Shown: positions 6,360 through 13,773, numbered from the stretch's first letter. The stretch is DNA of 13,984 nt from G963666945 sp963666945 (GCA_963666945.2 CAXXRT010000009.1:1-13984); one strand, 5' to 3'. A program made the numbers and translations. The notes: a model not told the origin generated them from the sequence alone.

Positions 6360-6971
6360 TTATATATGGTTCAATATTTCCTCTTTAGGATTTACTTTTT
6401 CTCCAAGATCCCCATATTCTATATCCTTTGCTTTTCTCTTATTTAAGAATTTAATAGCCGAGGCACATAATACTACATTACCATTCCTGGATATCTTCAT
6501 TATCAAACCTTCTGTCAGTCCGTATCCCGGTATAGGACTACCCTTTACTTTTGCCTCTGTTGTATACCAAACTTCTATCTTGTTTGAAAAAGAAACCTTG
6601 GTTGCCTTTCTACATTTGTAGCCAAGAATATCTGTATACTCATCGGTAAGATTAAAATTGTACAGATTTTTTATTGGAAAAGAATAGTGTATATTTTTGT
6701 TGTCTTTTAGTTGGGCCTTTACAGTACAAATCGAATCTGTATAATTCACAAAAGAAAATTCTTTTGCTACCAAAGGACTAAGTTCAACACCTTCTGTTTC
6801 ATGATATACCTTGGCCACTCCGTCCTTATAATACAAGAAAGTTTTTGAATAATTTTCCGAGGATTTATCTAAAGATGAATACTCTATCAATGCTATCTTG
6901 TCTCGCCTGAACTGCTGAGCACTAACAGTTACACTACATAAAATAATTAATAATAATAAAATATTTCTCAT
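6360..6971 (-). CDS. GLPGLI-family-like secreted protein, probably C-terminally truncated
   Basis: Starting at the ATG at 6971 gives 203 residues with a textbook signal peptide (MRNILLLLIILCSVTVSAQ, cleavage near 18). An ATG 51 bases further upstream would put a polar, cysteine-rich stretch before it, so I reject that start. The mature part is beta-rich; residues 113-165 (TDILGYKCRKATKVSF, then IEVWYTTEAKVKGSPIPGYG and LTEGLIMKISRNGN) match the core of GLPGLI-type proteins, with SPIPGYGLTEGLI in place of the usual GLPGLI string. The function of this family is unknown. The protein ends NPKEEILNHI, after which coding similarity continues in frame past the stop, so this may be a truncated version of a longer protein. 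A candidate -7 element lies upstream at 7009-7016. Confidence 0.68.
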   Translation of the reverse strand: MRNILLLLIILCSVTVSAQQFRRDKIALIEYSSLDKSSENYSKTFLYYKDGVAKVYHETEGVELSPLVAKEFSFVNYTDSICTVKAQLKDNKNIHYSFPIKNLYNFNLTDEYTDILGYKCRKATKVSFSNKIEVWYTTEAKVKGSPIPGYGLTEGLIMKISRNGNVVLCASAIKFLNKRKAKDIEYGDLGEKVNPKEEILNHI

Positions 6972-7008
6972 TGTCTGTGGTTTAATTAATACGTAACAAG
7001 GACATATA

Positions 7009-7016
7009 CAAACATA
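7009..7016 (-). promoter_or_regulatory. Candidate -7 element for the GLPGLI-like gene
   Basis: The minus strand reads TATGTTTG, an exact fit to the Bacteroidota TAnnTTTG element, 37 bases before the chosen ATG. No convincing TTG is found 19-21 bases further upstream, where the sequence is a run of A/T, so support is partial. Confidence 0.4.
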
Positions 7017-7111
7017 ACACATATCCTATTAAATGCATTTTTTTTTTTTAAATACTTCCCCTCAATTTGCCAATTATATATAAAGTAGTAATCCCAATCT
7101 TTATCTTAAAA

Positions 7112-7143
7112 ATATATTATTTCCCCCTCTTGAAATAATATAT
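7112..7143. repeat. Perfect 12-bp inverted repeat between divergent genes
   Basis: ATATATTATTTC (7112-7123) and GAAATAATATAT (7132-7143) are exact complements around the pyrimidine loop CCCCTCTT. A second perfect palindrome, TATAAATATATTTATA, follows at 7170-7185. Both lie in the 394-bp gap between the divergent GLPGLI-like and dsbD-like genes, where no terminator is needed, so an operator or a small mobile relic is possible. The rest of the gap holds only A/T-rich DNA and the candidate promoters. Confidence 0.6.
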
Positions 7144-7309
7144 GACTATAATATTCAGACCAAGCCCGATATAAATATATTTATAATATGGAAACCTTTC
7201 AAGCAAAGATAGGCTTTTTTATAAAATCCTTCGTATAATAATATCTGTCATCTTAAGATAAGTAATTCCCAATAAAATGGAATTTATGGCAGCTATATAT
7301 GATTGGTTT

Positions 7310-7317
7310 TATTTTTG
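7310..7317 (+). promoter_or_regulatory. Candidate -7 element for dsbD
   Basis: TATTTTTG fits the TAnnTTTG element and lies 48 bases before the dsbD start. The -33 region holds TATGG rather than TTG at the right distance, so this is a partial match. Confidence 0.38.
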
Positions 7318-7365
7318 TGAAATACATATTTACAGATATTAAACAGTGAAAAACAGTTTATTATT

Positions 7366-9057
7366 ATGAGAAGAGTAGCATTTATTTTGGCATTTATTAT
7401 TTTAGGTTTAATCCCGGAAGCGCAAATCCTCAATCCGACTACCTGGACATTTTATTCAAATCAGAATGGAAATGAAGTTGAAGGGAACGTATTGTTTATG
7501 AGCTGCAGCGATGAAAATTGTACCCCTCCCAAAGAAGTTGAATTTTCTTTTCCGTTTTATCAGGAAAACAAAGTTTCAGCCACACCAGGTTCATCGGAAA
7601 AAGTCTCTGAAACTGATCTAAATGAATCAACTACAGGAGGTCCATCCTTGTTATGGTTTATTATAATATCGGCATTGGCTGGATTTGCAGCTGTTTTAAC
7701 TCCTTGTGTGTTTCCGATGATTCCAATGATAGCTTCGTTTTTCATGCGTGGAAGTGAATACAGAGGAAAATCTATTAGAACCGGAATTTTCTTTGGTTTA
7801 TCGATAGTATTAATTTTTACCTTATTCGGGGCATTGTTTTCATTTGGTATTTTTGGTCCTAATGTTGGCAGTTTGTTGAGTACTCACTGGATTCCTAACT
7901 TGTTATTCTTCTTATTATTTCTAATATTTTCCATTTCCTTTTTTGGTGCTTTCGAAATTATTCTGCCAGGTAGTCTGGTAAATAAAACTGATGCAAAATC
8001 TGATAAAGGTGGAATGATTGGCGCATTTTTTATGGCCTTGACAACGGTTATCGTTTCGTTTTCGTGCACAGGTCCTTTTATTGGTGCTTTAATTATTCAG
8101 GCGGTTCAAGGTGGAGGAATGCTTCCGTTAACCGGGATGTTCTTTTTTGGTTTAGCTTTCGCAACGCCATTTACAATGTTTGCAATTTTCCCTTCCGCAT
8201 TAAATAAATTACCAAAATCGGGAGCATGGTTAAATTCTATAAAAGTTGTTTTTGCTTTTATTCTTTTGGCTTTTGCCTTGAAATTCTTAAGCAATATTGA
8301 CCAGGTTTACGGATTTGAAATCTTAAATCGCGAAATTTATCTTGCTATCTGGATGGTTATTTTCTTTATGCTTGGATTGTATTTCCTCGGGAAGATTAAA
8401 TTATTTCACGATAGTGATTTGCCATATCTTGGAGCAGGACGATTAATTCTCTCAATGGTGACCTTTACCTTTGTAATATATCTTTTTACAGGTTTATTGG
8501 GTTCCCCACTGGCAACAGTTTCTGCTCTGATTCCACCTCAAAGTGAAAATTCATATTTAAGAACTTCGTCTTTGGTAACTGGAACTCACAATACCGATGT
8601 GCAATTATGCGGGCCGGCAAAATATAGCGATAAATTACATTTGCCTCATGGATTGCCGGGGTATTTTGATTACGAGCAGGGAATGGCATGCGCCAGGAAA
8701 CAGGGAAAACCCGTATTTCTGGTCTTTAAAGGACATGCCTGCTCAAATTGTAAAAAAATGGAAAATACGGTTTGGATAGATCCTGAAGTTAAAAAGATGC
8801 TGGCGGAAAAATATGTGATAATTGGTTTATACACCGATGATAGAACAAAACTTGACGAAAGCGAAATTTACACATCGAAGGATGATGGGAAACTTAAAAA
8901 TACTCTTGGTAAAAAAAATCTCGATCTTCAGGTTACAAAATATAAGACAAACAGTATTCCTTATCATGTAATAATAAAACCCGATGGAACTGAAGTGAAA
9001 TTGGGGGTCACGTTTGACAGTGATGAATTCAGAGAATTTATTAAAAAAGGAATTTAG
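7366..9057 (+). CDS. dsbD: DsbD-like thiol:disulfide interchange protein with a shortened N-terminal domain
   Basis: DsbD carries electrons from cytoplasmic thioredoxin across the inner membrane to periplasmic proteins. The order here is as expected: signal peptide (1-19), a periplasmic part with Cys47 and Cys52 in MSCSDENCTPP, eight or so membrane helices (94-385) with the paired cysteines in LTPCVFPMIP (Cys114) and SFSCTGPFIG (Cys234), and a C-terminal thioredoxin-like domain with HACSNCKKM (Cys459, Cys462) and a likely cis-proline in NSIPYH (Pro532). The periplasmic part is unusually small. NPTTWTFYSN runs almost directly into NEVEGNVLFMSC, whereas relatives as I recall them have roughly 90 more residues of beta-sandwich between; this suggests an in-frame internal deletion. 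The 563 residues are accordingly shorter than usual. All redox cysteines remain, so it may still work. It stands alone and diverges from the GLPGLI-like gene. Confidence 0.9.
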   Translation: MRRVAFILAFIILGLIPEAQILNPTTWTFYSNQNGNEVEGNVLFMSCSDENCTPPKEVEFSFPFYQENKVSATPGSSEKVSETDLNESTTGGPSLLWFIIISALAGFAAVLTPCVFPMIPMIASFFMRGSEYRGKSIRTGIFFGLSIVLIFTLFGALFSFGIFGPNVGSLLSTHWIPNLLFFLLFLIFSISFFGAFEIILPGSLVNKTDAKSDKGGMIGAFFMALTTVIVSFSCTGPFIGALIIQAVQGGGMLPLTGMFFFGLAFATPFTMFAIFPSALNKLPKSGAWLNSIKVVFAFILLAFALKFLSNIDQVYGFEILNREIYLAIWMVIFFMLGLYFLGKIKLFHDSDLPYLGAGRLILSMVTFTFVIYLFTGLLGSPLATVSALIPPQSENSYLRTSSLVTGTHNTDVQLCGPAKYSDKLHLPHGLPGYFDYEQGMACARKQGKPVFLVFKGHACSNCKKMENTVWIDPEVKKMLAEKYVIIGLYTDDRTKLDESEIYTSKDDGKLKNTLGKKNLDLQVTKYKTNSIPYHVIIKPDGTEVKLGVTFDSDEFREFIKKGI

Positions 9058-9069
9058 AAATTGTTTTTT

Positions 9070-9210
9070 TAGTGAGTACGGATTTTGTAACCATTCAGTC
9101 TGGCCAACAGCAATTCCCCTTAAAGCAACAATAGGTGGGATATTCCGCTTTATTGCAGTATCAATAATTGACCTGAATATGGCGTAGTTTTGCTTATAAC
9201 AATATCTTTT
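9070..9210 (-). pseudogene. Possible coding relic of unknown origin
   Basis: Between dsbD and the LysR gene the minus strand carries a protein-like stretch without a start: YKQNYAIFRSIIDTAIKRNI then PPIVALRGIAVGQTEWLQNP. It begins after a TAA at 9211-9213 and runs on antisense into dsbD. The composition is protein-like, but I do not recognise the family and it could be chance. Apart from this and the LysR promoter I see nothing in 9058-9377. Confidence 0.22.
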
Positions 9211-9319
9211 TTAACCTGTACCTCAAATAACCCAATAAGAATAAATGCACAAGGTAAAATTTCAAGCATTTCCATTAAAACATAGCACAAACATCACAAC
9301 ATTCATAAATATCCTATCA

Positions 9320-9359
9320 TTGACTTTCCTTTAATTTTCCCTAAGTTTGTAGGACAAAC
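9320..9359 (+). promoter_or_regulatory. Promoter of the LysR gene with an overlapping dyad
   Basis: TTG (9320-9322), a 19-base spacer and TAAGTTTG (9342-9349) fit the Bacteroidota -33/-7 promoter. Overlapping the -7 element is the perfect inverted repeat GTTTGT-AGG-ACAAAC (9345-9359), whose inner part TTTGTAGGACAAA has the T-N11-A form of LysR-type boxes. The start codon is 19 bases beyond the dyad. A bound regulator would block this promoter, so autorepression is the natural reading. Confidence 0.65.
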
Positions 9360-9377
9360 CTGCATTAACGAAATATT

Positions 9378-10265
9378 ATGGACTATAGATATAAGGTGTT
9401 TCTGGCTGTTGCTAACAACCTGAGTTTTTCAAAGGCTGCTGAGGAACTGTTTATCAGTCAACCGGCAGTTACCAAGCACATAAAAGAACTGGAAAATCAG
9501 TTGGGGATAGCTCTTTTCTTAAGGAAGGGTAACAGGATAAGTCTTACCACTGCCGGAAATATTGTCTATAAGTATTCCCAGCAGGCTTTCAGTCTTCACA
9601 GCGAACTTGAATACGAACTGGGTGCCCTTAAAAATAATATGAAGGGAATACTCCGTGTGGGTGCCAGCTCTACTATCTCGCAATACCTTCTTCCTCAGAT
9701 TCTGGCTGACTTTCATTCCAGATTCCCGGGCATTGAGGTCAGTCTTAACAATGGTAACTCCTTCGATATGGAAAAGATGCTTGCCGCCGGTCAGATTGAT
9801 CTTGCCCTTGTTGAGAATCACTCATCAAAAGCAGATTTCCGTTACAAAAAATTTATTGAGGATGAAATAGTGGCGATAACAGGAAGCAACAGCAGCTATG
9901 CAAAGATTTCCAGCATAGATCTTAACGACCTGCAGGTCATGCCTCTCGTCTTAAGGGAAAGAGGCTCGGGTACTCTGGAAGTAATTGAACACGAACTAAA
10001 GAAGACTAATATCGATATAGAGAAACTTAATATTGTAATCCATCTTGGAAGTACCGAAGCTATTAAAAACTTCCTTGAACATTACGATGGTATGGGCCTT
10101 GTATCTCTTAAGTCGATAAAAAAAGAGATACAGCTAAACTCCCTTAAGATTATCCCAATCAAAAACCTGAAGATATACAGGGATTTCAGAATAGTTCTGA
10201 CTAAAGGTCCCGAAACAGGATTTGTTGATAAGTTTATTCAATTTCTTTTTAATTATAACTTTTAG
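9378..10265 (+). CDS. LysR-family transcriptional regulator, YeiE-like
   Basis: This 295-residue protein has the standard LysR layout. Residues 1-60 are a winged helix-turn-helix with the typical string FLAVANNLSFSKAAEELFIS followed by QPAVTKHIKELENQLG, then a linker helix (61-87). The effector-binding domain (88-295) opens with GILRVGASSTISQYLLPQIL and contains FPGIEVSL and the usual AGQIDLALVE strand. The next gene on the same strand is a YeiH-type membrane protein, and in E. coli the LysR regulator YeiE lies beside yeiH. That pairing suggests this protein controls the downstream gene; known YeiE is linked to sulfite response, but the ligand here is not shown by sequence. It has its own promoter at 9320-9349 with a dyad on the -7 element. 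The 165-bp gap to the next gene holds a separate promoter, so the two are not simply co-transcribed. Confidence 0.9.
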   Translation: MDYRYKVFLAVANNLSFSKAAEELFISQPAVTKHIKELENQLGIALFLRKGNRISLTTAGNIVYKYSQQAFSLHSELEYELGALKNNMKGILRVGASSTISQYLLPQILADFHSRFPGIEVSLNNGNSFDMEKMLAAGQIDLALVENHSSKADFRYKKFIEDEIVAITGSNSSYAKISSIDLNDLQVMPLVLRERGSGTLEVIEHELKKTNIDIEKLNIVIHLGSTEAIKNFLEHYDGMGLVSLKSIKKEIQLNSLKIIPIKNLKIYRDFRIVLTKGPETGFVDKFIQFLFNYNF

Positions 10266-10288
10266 TTATATGTAATAGATTTTCACTA

Positions 10289-10338
10289 TTTGCTTTAGTT
10301 ATAAAACAACAATAGTTTTGACCCTCAATAAAACTATT
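10289..10338 (+). promoter_or_regulatory. Promoter and dyad ahead of the YeiH-family gene
   Basis: TTTG (10289-10292), a 20-base spacer and TAGTTTTG (10313-10320) give a full -33/-7 match. The -7 element lies within the left arm of a perfect 9-bp inverted repeat, AATAGTTTT (10311-10319) and AAAACTATT (10330-10338), separated by ten bases. A smaller AATAG ... CTATT dyad lies at 10274-10290 over the -33 region. The same half-site AATAG/CTATT thus recurs four times, which fits an operator for the LysR protein. The large dyad could also serve as a terminator of the LysR gene, though no T run follows. Confidence 0.6.
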
Positions 10339-10430
10339 AAGGATAGTTGATGACAATGGAATTATTACACAACAATAAATCTAAGTCTGCAACAAATTAC
10401 AAATAGCAAATAAAAGTAAATCTATTTCAA

Positions 10431-11384
10431 ATGAGAACAAAAATAAACGGATTAAGACTCAGGGAATTGACCATCTACGGAATATTAATTCTTTGTATGT
10501 TTCCTTTCTTCTCTGCACCATTGGCTTTAGCTGCCGGCATAATTCTTTCTTTATTGCCGGGAGGGAAAACAACAATTGAAAGCAGCAGCATAAGCAAAGT
10601 GCTGCTTCAGGCATCTGTTGTACTTATGGGCTTTGGAATGAACCTGAGTCAGGTAATTGAAACCAACCAGCAGGGACTAAAAATAACCGTCTTCTCTGTT
10701 GCAACAACAATAACTCTGGGGCTACTAATAGGAAGATTACTAAAACTGGAAAAAAAGACTACTTATCTTATAGCCTGCGGAACGGCAATATGCGGGGGAA
10801 GCGCAATAGCTGCAATAGCGCCGGTGATAAGGGCCAAAAATCACCAGGTGACTTTTGCACTTGCAATAATATTTACACTGAATGCCATAGCCCTGTTTAT
10901 TTTCCCATGGATAGGTCATATGCTGAATATGGATCAGACAAGCTTTGGCTACTGGGCTGCGATAGCAATTCACGACACAAGCTCAGTAGTGGGCGCAGGG
11001 AGTCAGTACGGAGCCATTGCCCTTCAAACAGCAACTGCGGTAAAACTAACAAGGGCCTTATGGGTAATACCTGTCGCTATAGTCACCTCACTGTTATTTA
11101 AAACCAACAAGAGCAAAAAGATAAGCATACCATGGTTTATTTTATTCTTTATTGTTGCAATAATTGTAAAGCATTACAGCCTGAAGTTCTTCGGCAACAC
11201 ACAGCTGACAGAAACCTTCTCTCACCTGAACTGGCTGGGTCATAAAGGACTGATTGTCGCTCTGTTTTTCATTGGGACATCTATTTCCATTACTAACTTT
11301 AAGAAAGCAGGTAAGAAGCTTTTAATCCTTGGAGTCAGTCTTTGGTTTATCATTTCCGTTATTGCTTATCTGTGGGTGAGGTAA
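10431..11384 (+). CDS. YeiH/UPF0324-family membrane protein, putative sulfate (or related anion) exporter
   Basis: This 317-residue integral membrane protein has about nine to ten hydrophobic segments (15-43, 58-76, 84-103, 112-133, 141-162, 174-190, 206-223, 233-247, 270-290, 297-315). Conserved family strings are GILILCMFPFFSAPLALAAG, LLQASVVLMGFGMNL, the glycine/alanine-rich ACGTAICGGSAIAAIAPV (115-132) and HDTSSVVGAG (181-190), followed by AVKLTRALWVIPVAI. The family is annotated as a putative sulfate exporter; the transported ion has not been settled as far as I know, so I keep the substrate open. The length is near that usual for the family and no key part is missing. It lies downstream of a YeiE-like regulator, the same neighbour as in E. 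coli, and has its own promoter with an overlapping dyad and a leader of about 105 bases. Confidence 0.88.
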   Translation: MRTKINGLRLRELTIYGILILCMFPFFSAPLALAAGIILSLLPGGKTTIESSSISKVLLQASVVLMGFGMNLSQVIETNQQGLKITVFSVATTITLGLLIGRLLKLEKKTTYLIACGTAICGGSAIAAIAPVIRAKNHQVTFALAIIFTLNAIALFIFPWIGHMLNMDQTSFGYWAAIAIHDTSSVVGAGSQYGAIALQTATAVKLTRALWVIPVAIVTSLLFKTNKSKKISIPWFILFFIVAIIVKHYSLKFFGNTQLTETFSHLNWLGHKGLIVALFFIGTSISITNFKKAGKKLLILGVSLWFIISVIAYLWVR

Positions 11385-11454
11385 ATGGTATCCATATTTA
11401 ACCCTAATTTAACCTGATATTTTTATATCCATAATATGTGTCTCATGTGTGATT

Positions 11455-11502
11455 TATACACAGTAAACACACAGAAAACACACAGAAAACACACAGAAAA
11501 CA
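11455..11502 (+). repeat. 11-bp tandem repeat, three perfect copies plus partial copies
   Basis: AACACACAGAA occurs three times head to tail from 11466 to 11498, with a four-base start of another unit after it. A diverged unit, TATACACAGTA, comes just before at 11455-11465. It lies in the 240-bp gap between the yeiH-type gene and tsaC, too short and simple for a CRISPR array. It may be a slippage product or a protein-binding iteron. The rest of the gap holds the tsaC promoter and otherwise nothing I can name. Confidence 0.8.
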
Positions 11503-11574
11503 ATTTTGAAGTCATGGCTTATACGGGAAGAAATCTTTCCAAAGACAGGCTTTTCCCCTGCCTTAATTACCCTA

Positions 11575-11605
11575 TTGTTATTTAATGTATTACTTGCTAT
11601 TTTTG
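11575..11605 (+). promoter_or_regulatory. Promoter of the tsaC operon
   Basis: TTG (11575-11577), a 20-base spacer and TATTTTTG (11598-11605) match both elements of the Bacteroidota promoter. The predicted start of transcription is about 12-15 bases before the tsaC ATG, so the leader would be very short. No other full promoter was seen up to the end of the DUF3108 gene, which supports one transcript for tsaC, tsaB and that gene. Confidence 0.62.
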
Positions 11606-11624
11606 TATCTTAAAATTTTAATAT

Positions 11625-12188
11625 ATGCAGGAAGAAATAAAAAAAGCACTTGAGGTACTTCGATCGGGGGGTGTTATACTGTACCCGACAGATACAATCT
11701 GGGGCATAGGTTGTGACGCCACTAACGAAGAGGCGGTTAAAAGGGTTTATGAAATTAAGCAAAGGGAAGATTCCAAATCTATGCTTGTGTTACTGGATAA
11801 CCCTAATAAACTAAACTCTTACATTGAAGAGGTTCCGGAAATAGCATGGGATCTGGTTGAATTTACAGACAAACCCATGACAATTATATATCCTGGTGCT
11901 AAAAATCTTGCTAAAAATCTTATTGCACCCGATGGAACAATAGGAATAAGAATAACGGAAGAAGATTTCTCCAACAACCTGATTTTCAGATTCAGGAAAC
12001 CCATAGTTTCTACTTCGGCCAATATAAGCGGAGATCCGTCACCAAAGCATTTTGCCGATATCTCCGAAGAAATAAAAAATGCGGTTGACTATATTGTTGA
12101 CTACAGACAGGAAGAGACAGAAAATCCTGCTCCTTCCTCGATAATAAAACTGGGTCTGGGTGGAGAAATAGAGATTCTTCGCAAATAA
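11625..12188 (+). CDS. tsaC: L-threonylcarbamoyladenylate synthase (Sua5/YrdC/TsaC family)
   Basis: This enzyme makes threonylcarbamoyl-AMP from threonine, bicarbonate and ATP, the first step of N6-threonylcarbamoyladenosine (t6A37) formation in tRNAs that read ANN codons. The 187 residues form a single YrdC domain, without the C-terminal Sua5 domain of the longer version. Visible motifs are GGVILYPTDTIWGIGCDA (15-32), the substrate-binding KQREDSKSM (45-53), MTIIYPGA (85-92), DGTIGIR (103-109) and the late STSANISG (129-136). The ATG at 11625 lies just after a promoter. The next gene, 67 bp downstream on the same strand, is tsaB of the same pathway. Alternatives in the family (YciO-like) lack some of these residues, so TsaC is the best call. 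Confidence 0.92.
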   Translation: MQEEIKKALEVLRSGGVILYPTDTIWGIGCDATNEEAVKRVYEIKQREDSKSMLVLLDNPNKLNSYIEEVPEIAWDLVEFTDKPMTIIYPGAKNLAKNLIAPDGTIGIRITEEDFSNNLIFRFRKPIVSTSANISGDPSPKHFADISEEIKNAVDYIVDYRQEETENPAPSSIIKLGLGGEIEILRK

Positions 12189-12255
12189 TTAATCTTTTCT
12201 TCTTGCTTTTAAAGAATCTATCAGTTAATTTAGAAAAATAAACGTAAAGACAAAT

Positions 12256-12966
12256 ATGGCATTGATCTTAAATATAGAAACATCAACAGAGGTTTGTTCT
12301 GTTGGTCTTGGCAGGGATGGTGAAACAGTGGCGTTAAAAGAAAGTAAAGAGGGTCTTAACCACTCTTCCCTTTTATCTCTTTTTATCGATGATATATTAA
12401 AGGAAAATTCTCTTACTGCCAGGGATCTGGATGCAGTTGCTATAAGCATGGGACCGGGTTCTTACACAGGACTGCGAATAGGGGTCTCTACTGCAAAAGG
12501 TGTTTGTTATGGTGCAGAGATTCCGTTAATTGCTGTGAGTACTCTTCAGGCTGTTGCACTACCTATGTATGAGATGGCTACAAGCAACGGATTAGTGTCA
12601 AATCCCGATACGGCATGGTACTGTCCAATGACAGATGCAAGAAGGATGGAGGTATTCTGTGCTTTTTACGACAAAAGCAATACTATAAAAAAAGATATTG
12701 CAGCAGAAATAATAGATAATGAATCGTTCCTTGATATACTCGAGGAAAGAGAGGTAGTATTCTTTGGTAATGGCGCTGAGAAATGCAGGGATGCCATTAC
12801 TCACAGAAATGCAAAGTTTGTCAAAAACATTCTTCCTTCAGCCAGAAATATGGCTAAAATTGCCGAAGATCATTTCTCTAAGAAAGAGTTTGTTGATGTG
12901 GCATATTTTGAGCCATTCTATCTTAAGAATTTTGTTGCTACAATACCAAAAAATAAGGTTTTATAA
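12256..12966 (+). CDS. tsaB: tRNA threonylcarbamoyladenosine biosynthesis protein TsaB
   Basis: TsaB is the non-catalytic partner of TsaD (with TsaE) in the complex that transfers the threonylcarbamoyl group to tRNA A37. The 236 residues have the ASKHA fold: ILNIETSTEVCSVGL at 4-18, the family signature MGPGSYTGLRIG at 65-76, and AVSTLQAVA following. The catalytic metal-binding histidines of TsaD are absent, as expected for TsaB. The start at 12256 is the first ATG before the conserved strand. It lies 67 bp after tsaC and six bases before the next gene, so translation is likely linked. The C-terminal region ends in FEPFYLKNFVATIPKNKVL, as is common in Bacteroidota TsaB. No truncation is apparent. 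Confidence 0.93.
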   Translation: MALILNIETSTEVCSVGLGRDGETVALKESKEGLNHSSLLSLFIDDILKENSLTARDLDAVAISMGPGSYTGLRIGVSTAKGVCYGAEIPLIAVSTLQAVALPMYEMATSNGLVSNPDTAWYCPMTDARRMEVFCAFYDKSNTIKKDIAAEIIDNESFLDILEEREVVFFGNGAEKCRDAITHRNAKFVKNILPSARNMAKIAEDHFSKKEFVDVAYFEPFYLKNFVATIPKNKVL

Positions 12967-12972
12967 AAATAA

Positions 12973-13773
12973 ATGAAAGTATCTTATAAAAATATAATAG
13001 TTCAGATTCTTATAGCACTGGCATGTTTTTCTGTTAATGCACAGGACAACAGTCATGCCAATAACAACATTAATAATGTTTACAGTGCGGGAGAAAAACT
13101 TAACTACAATATAAGATACGGGTTTATAATAGGAGGAAAAGCCAGTCTTGAAATTAAAAACTCCAAACTGGAGAGAAAAGATGTTCTTCATGTAAAAGCC
13201 ATAGGCAAAAGTGCTGGTGTTCTAAATGCCATTTACGGCATAAGGGATGTTTACGAGAGTTATATCGACCCAGAGACTGATCTTCCCATTAAGGCTATCA
13301 GGAATATAAAGGAAGGACGCTACCGCAGATATAACGTTGCCCTTTTTAACAGGGACAGCAATACGGTTTTTTCTACAAGAAAAAGAGAAACAGTTAAGGT
13401 TAAGCCCAATGTCCAGGATATCTTGTCAAGTTTTTTTTATGCAAGAAAACATCTTTTCAACGATAATATGCGTTTAAACGACACCCTTGTGATAGAAACA
13501 TTCTTCTCGGAAGAACCTTTTACCCTGAGAATTCTGTATAAAGGACTGGAGACAATAAGAACAAAGTTCGGAAAGGTAAAGTGCTATAAGTTTCTACCCA
13601 TTGTTGAAAGGGGTAGGATATTCAGGGAAGATGACGACCTTAGCATATGGGTTACAGCAGACAAAAACAAAATCCCAATTAAGATTCGTTTCGATATAGT
13701 GATTGGCTCTTTGGTGTGCGAACTCGACAGCTTTGGGGGGCTGAGCAATACCTTCGAGGTGATTGTAAACTGA
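12973..13773 (+). CDS. DUF3108 domain protein, exported
   Basis: The 266-residue protein has a signal peptide (KNIIVQILIALACFSVNAQ, cleavage near residue 24), so it acts outside the cytoplasm. The mature part fits the beta-rich DUF3108 family: YSAGEKLNYNIRYGFIIGGK (near 37), a middle part with DVYESYIDPETDLPIKAIR, and the typical C-terminal DDLSIWVTADKNKIPIKIRF followed by IGSLVCELDSFGGL. The family's function is unknown; an outer-membrane or envelope role is only inferred from export. It starts six bases after the tsaB stop, the mark of an operon, and is followed 111 bp later by efp. A hairpin at 13809-13831 probably ends the transcript. Confidence 0.85.
   Translation: MKVSYKNIIVQILIALACFSVNAQDNSHANNNINNVYSAGEKLNYNIRYGFIIGGKASLEIKNSKLERKDVLHVKAIGKSAGVLNAIYGIRDVYESYIDPETDLPIKAIRNIKEGRYRRYNVALFNRDSNTVFSTRKRETVKVKPNVQDILSSFFYARKHLFNDNMRLNDTLVIETFFSEEPFTLRILYKGLETIRTKFGKVKCYKFLPIVERGRIFREDDDLSIWVTADKNKIPIKIRFDIVIGSLVCELDSFGGLSNTFEVIVN

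Noticed and set aside
6972..7022. Upstream ATG at 7022 for the GLPGLI-like gene
   Set aside because: It would add MCYVCICPCYVLIKPQT in front of a normal signal peptide, and it would place the start upstream of the candidate -7 element.
11454..11462. TTATACACA, which equals a known DnaA-box variant
   Set aside because: A single site beside a CACACA repeat, without dnaA, other boxes or an unwinding region nearby, is most likely chance.
11455..11502. Short regular repeats as a possible CRISPR array
   Set aside because: Units are 11 bp and directly adjacent without spacers, and no cas gene is present.
11503..11574. Weak stem GGAAGA ... TCTTTCC and GGC ... GCC as a terminator of the yeiH-type gene
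   Set aside because: Arms are short and imperfect and no T run follows on the plus strand.
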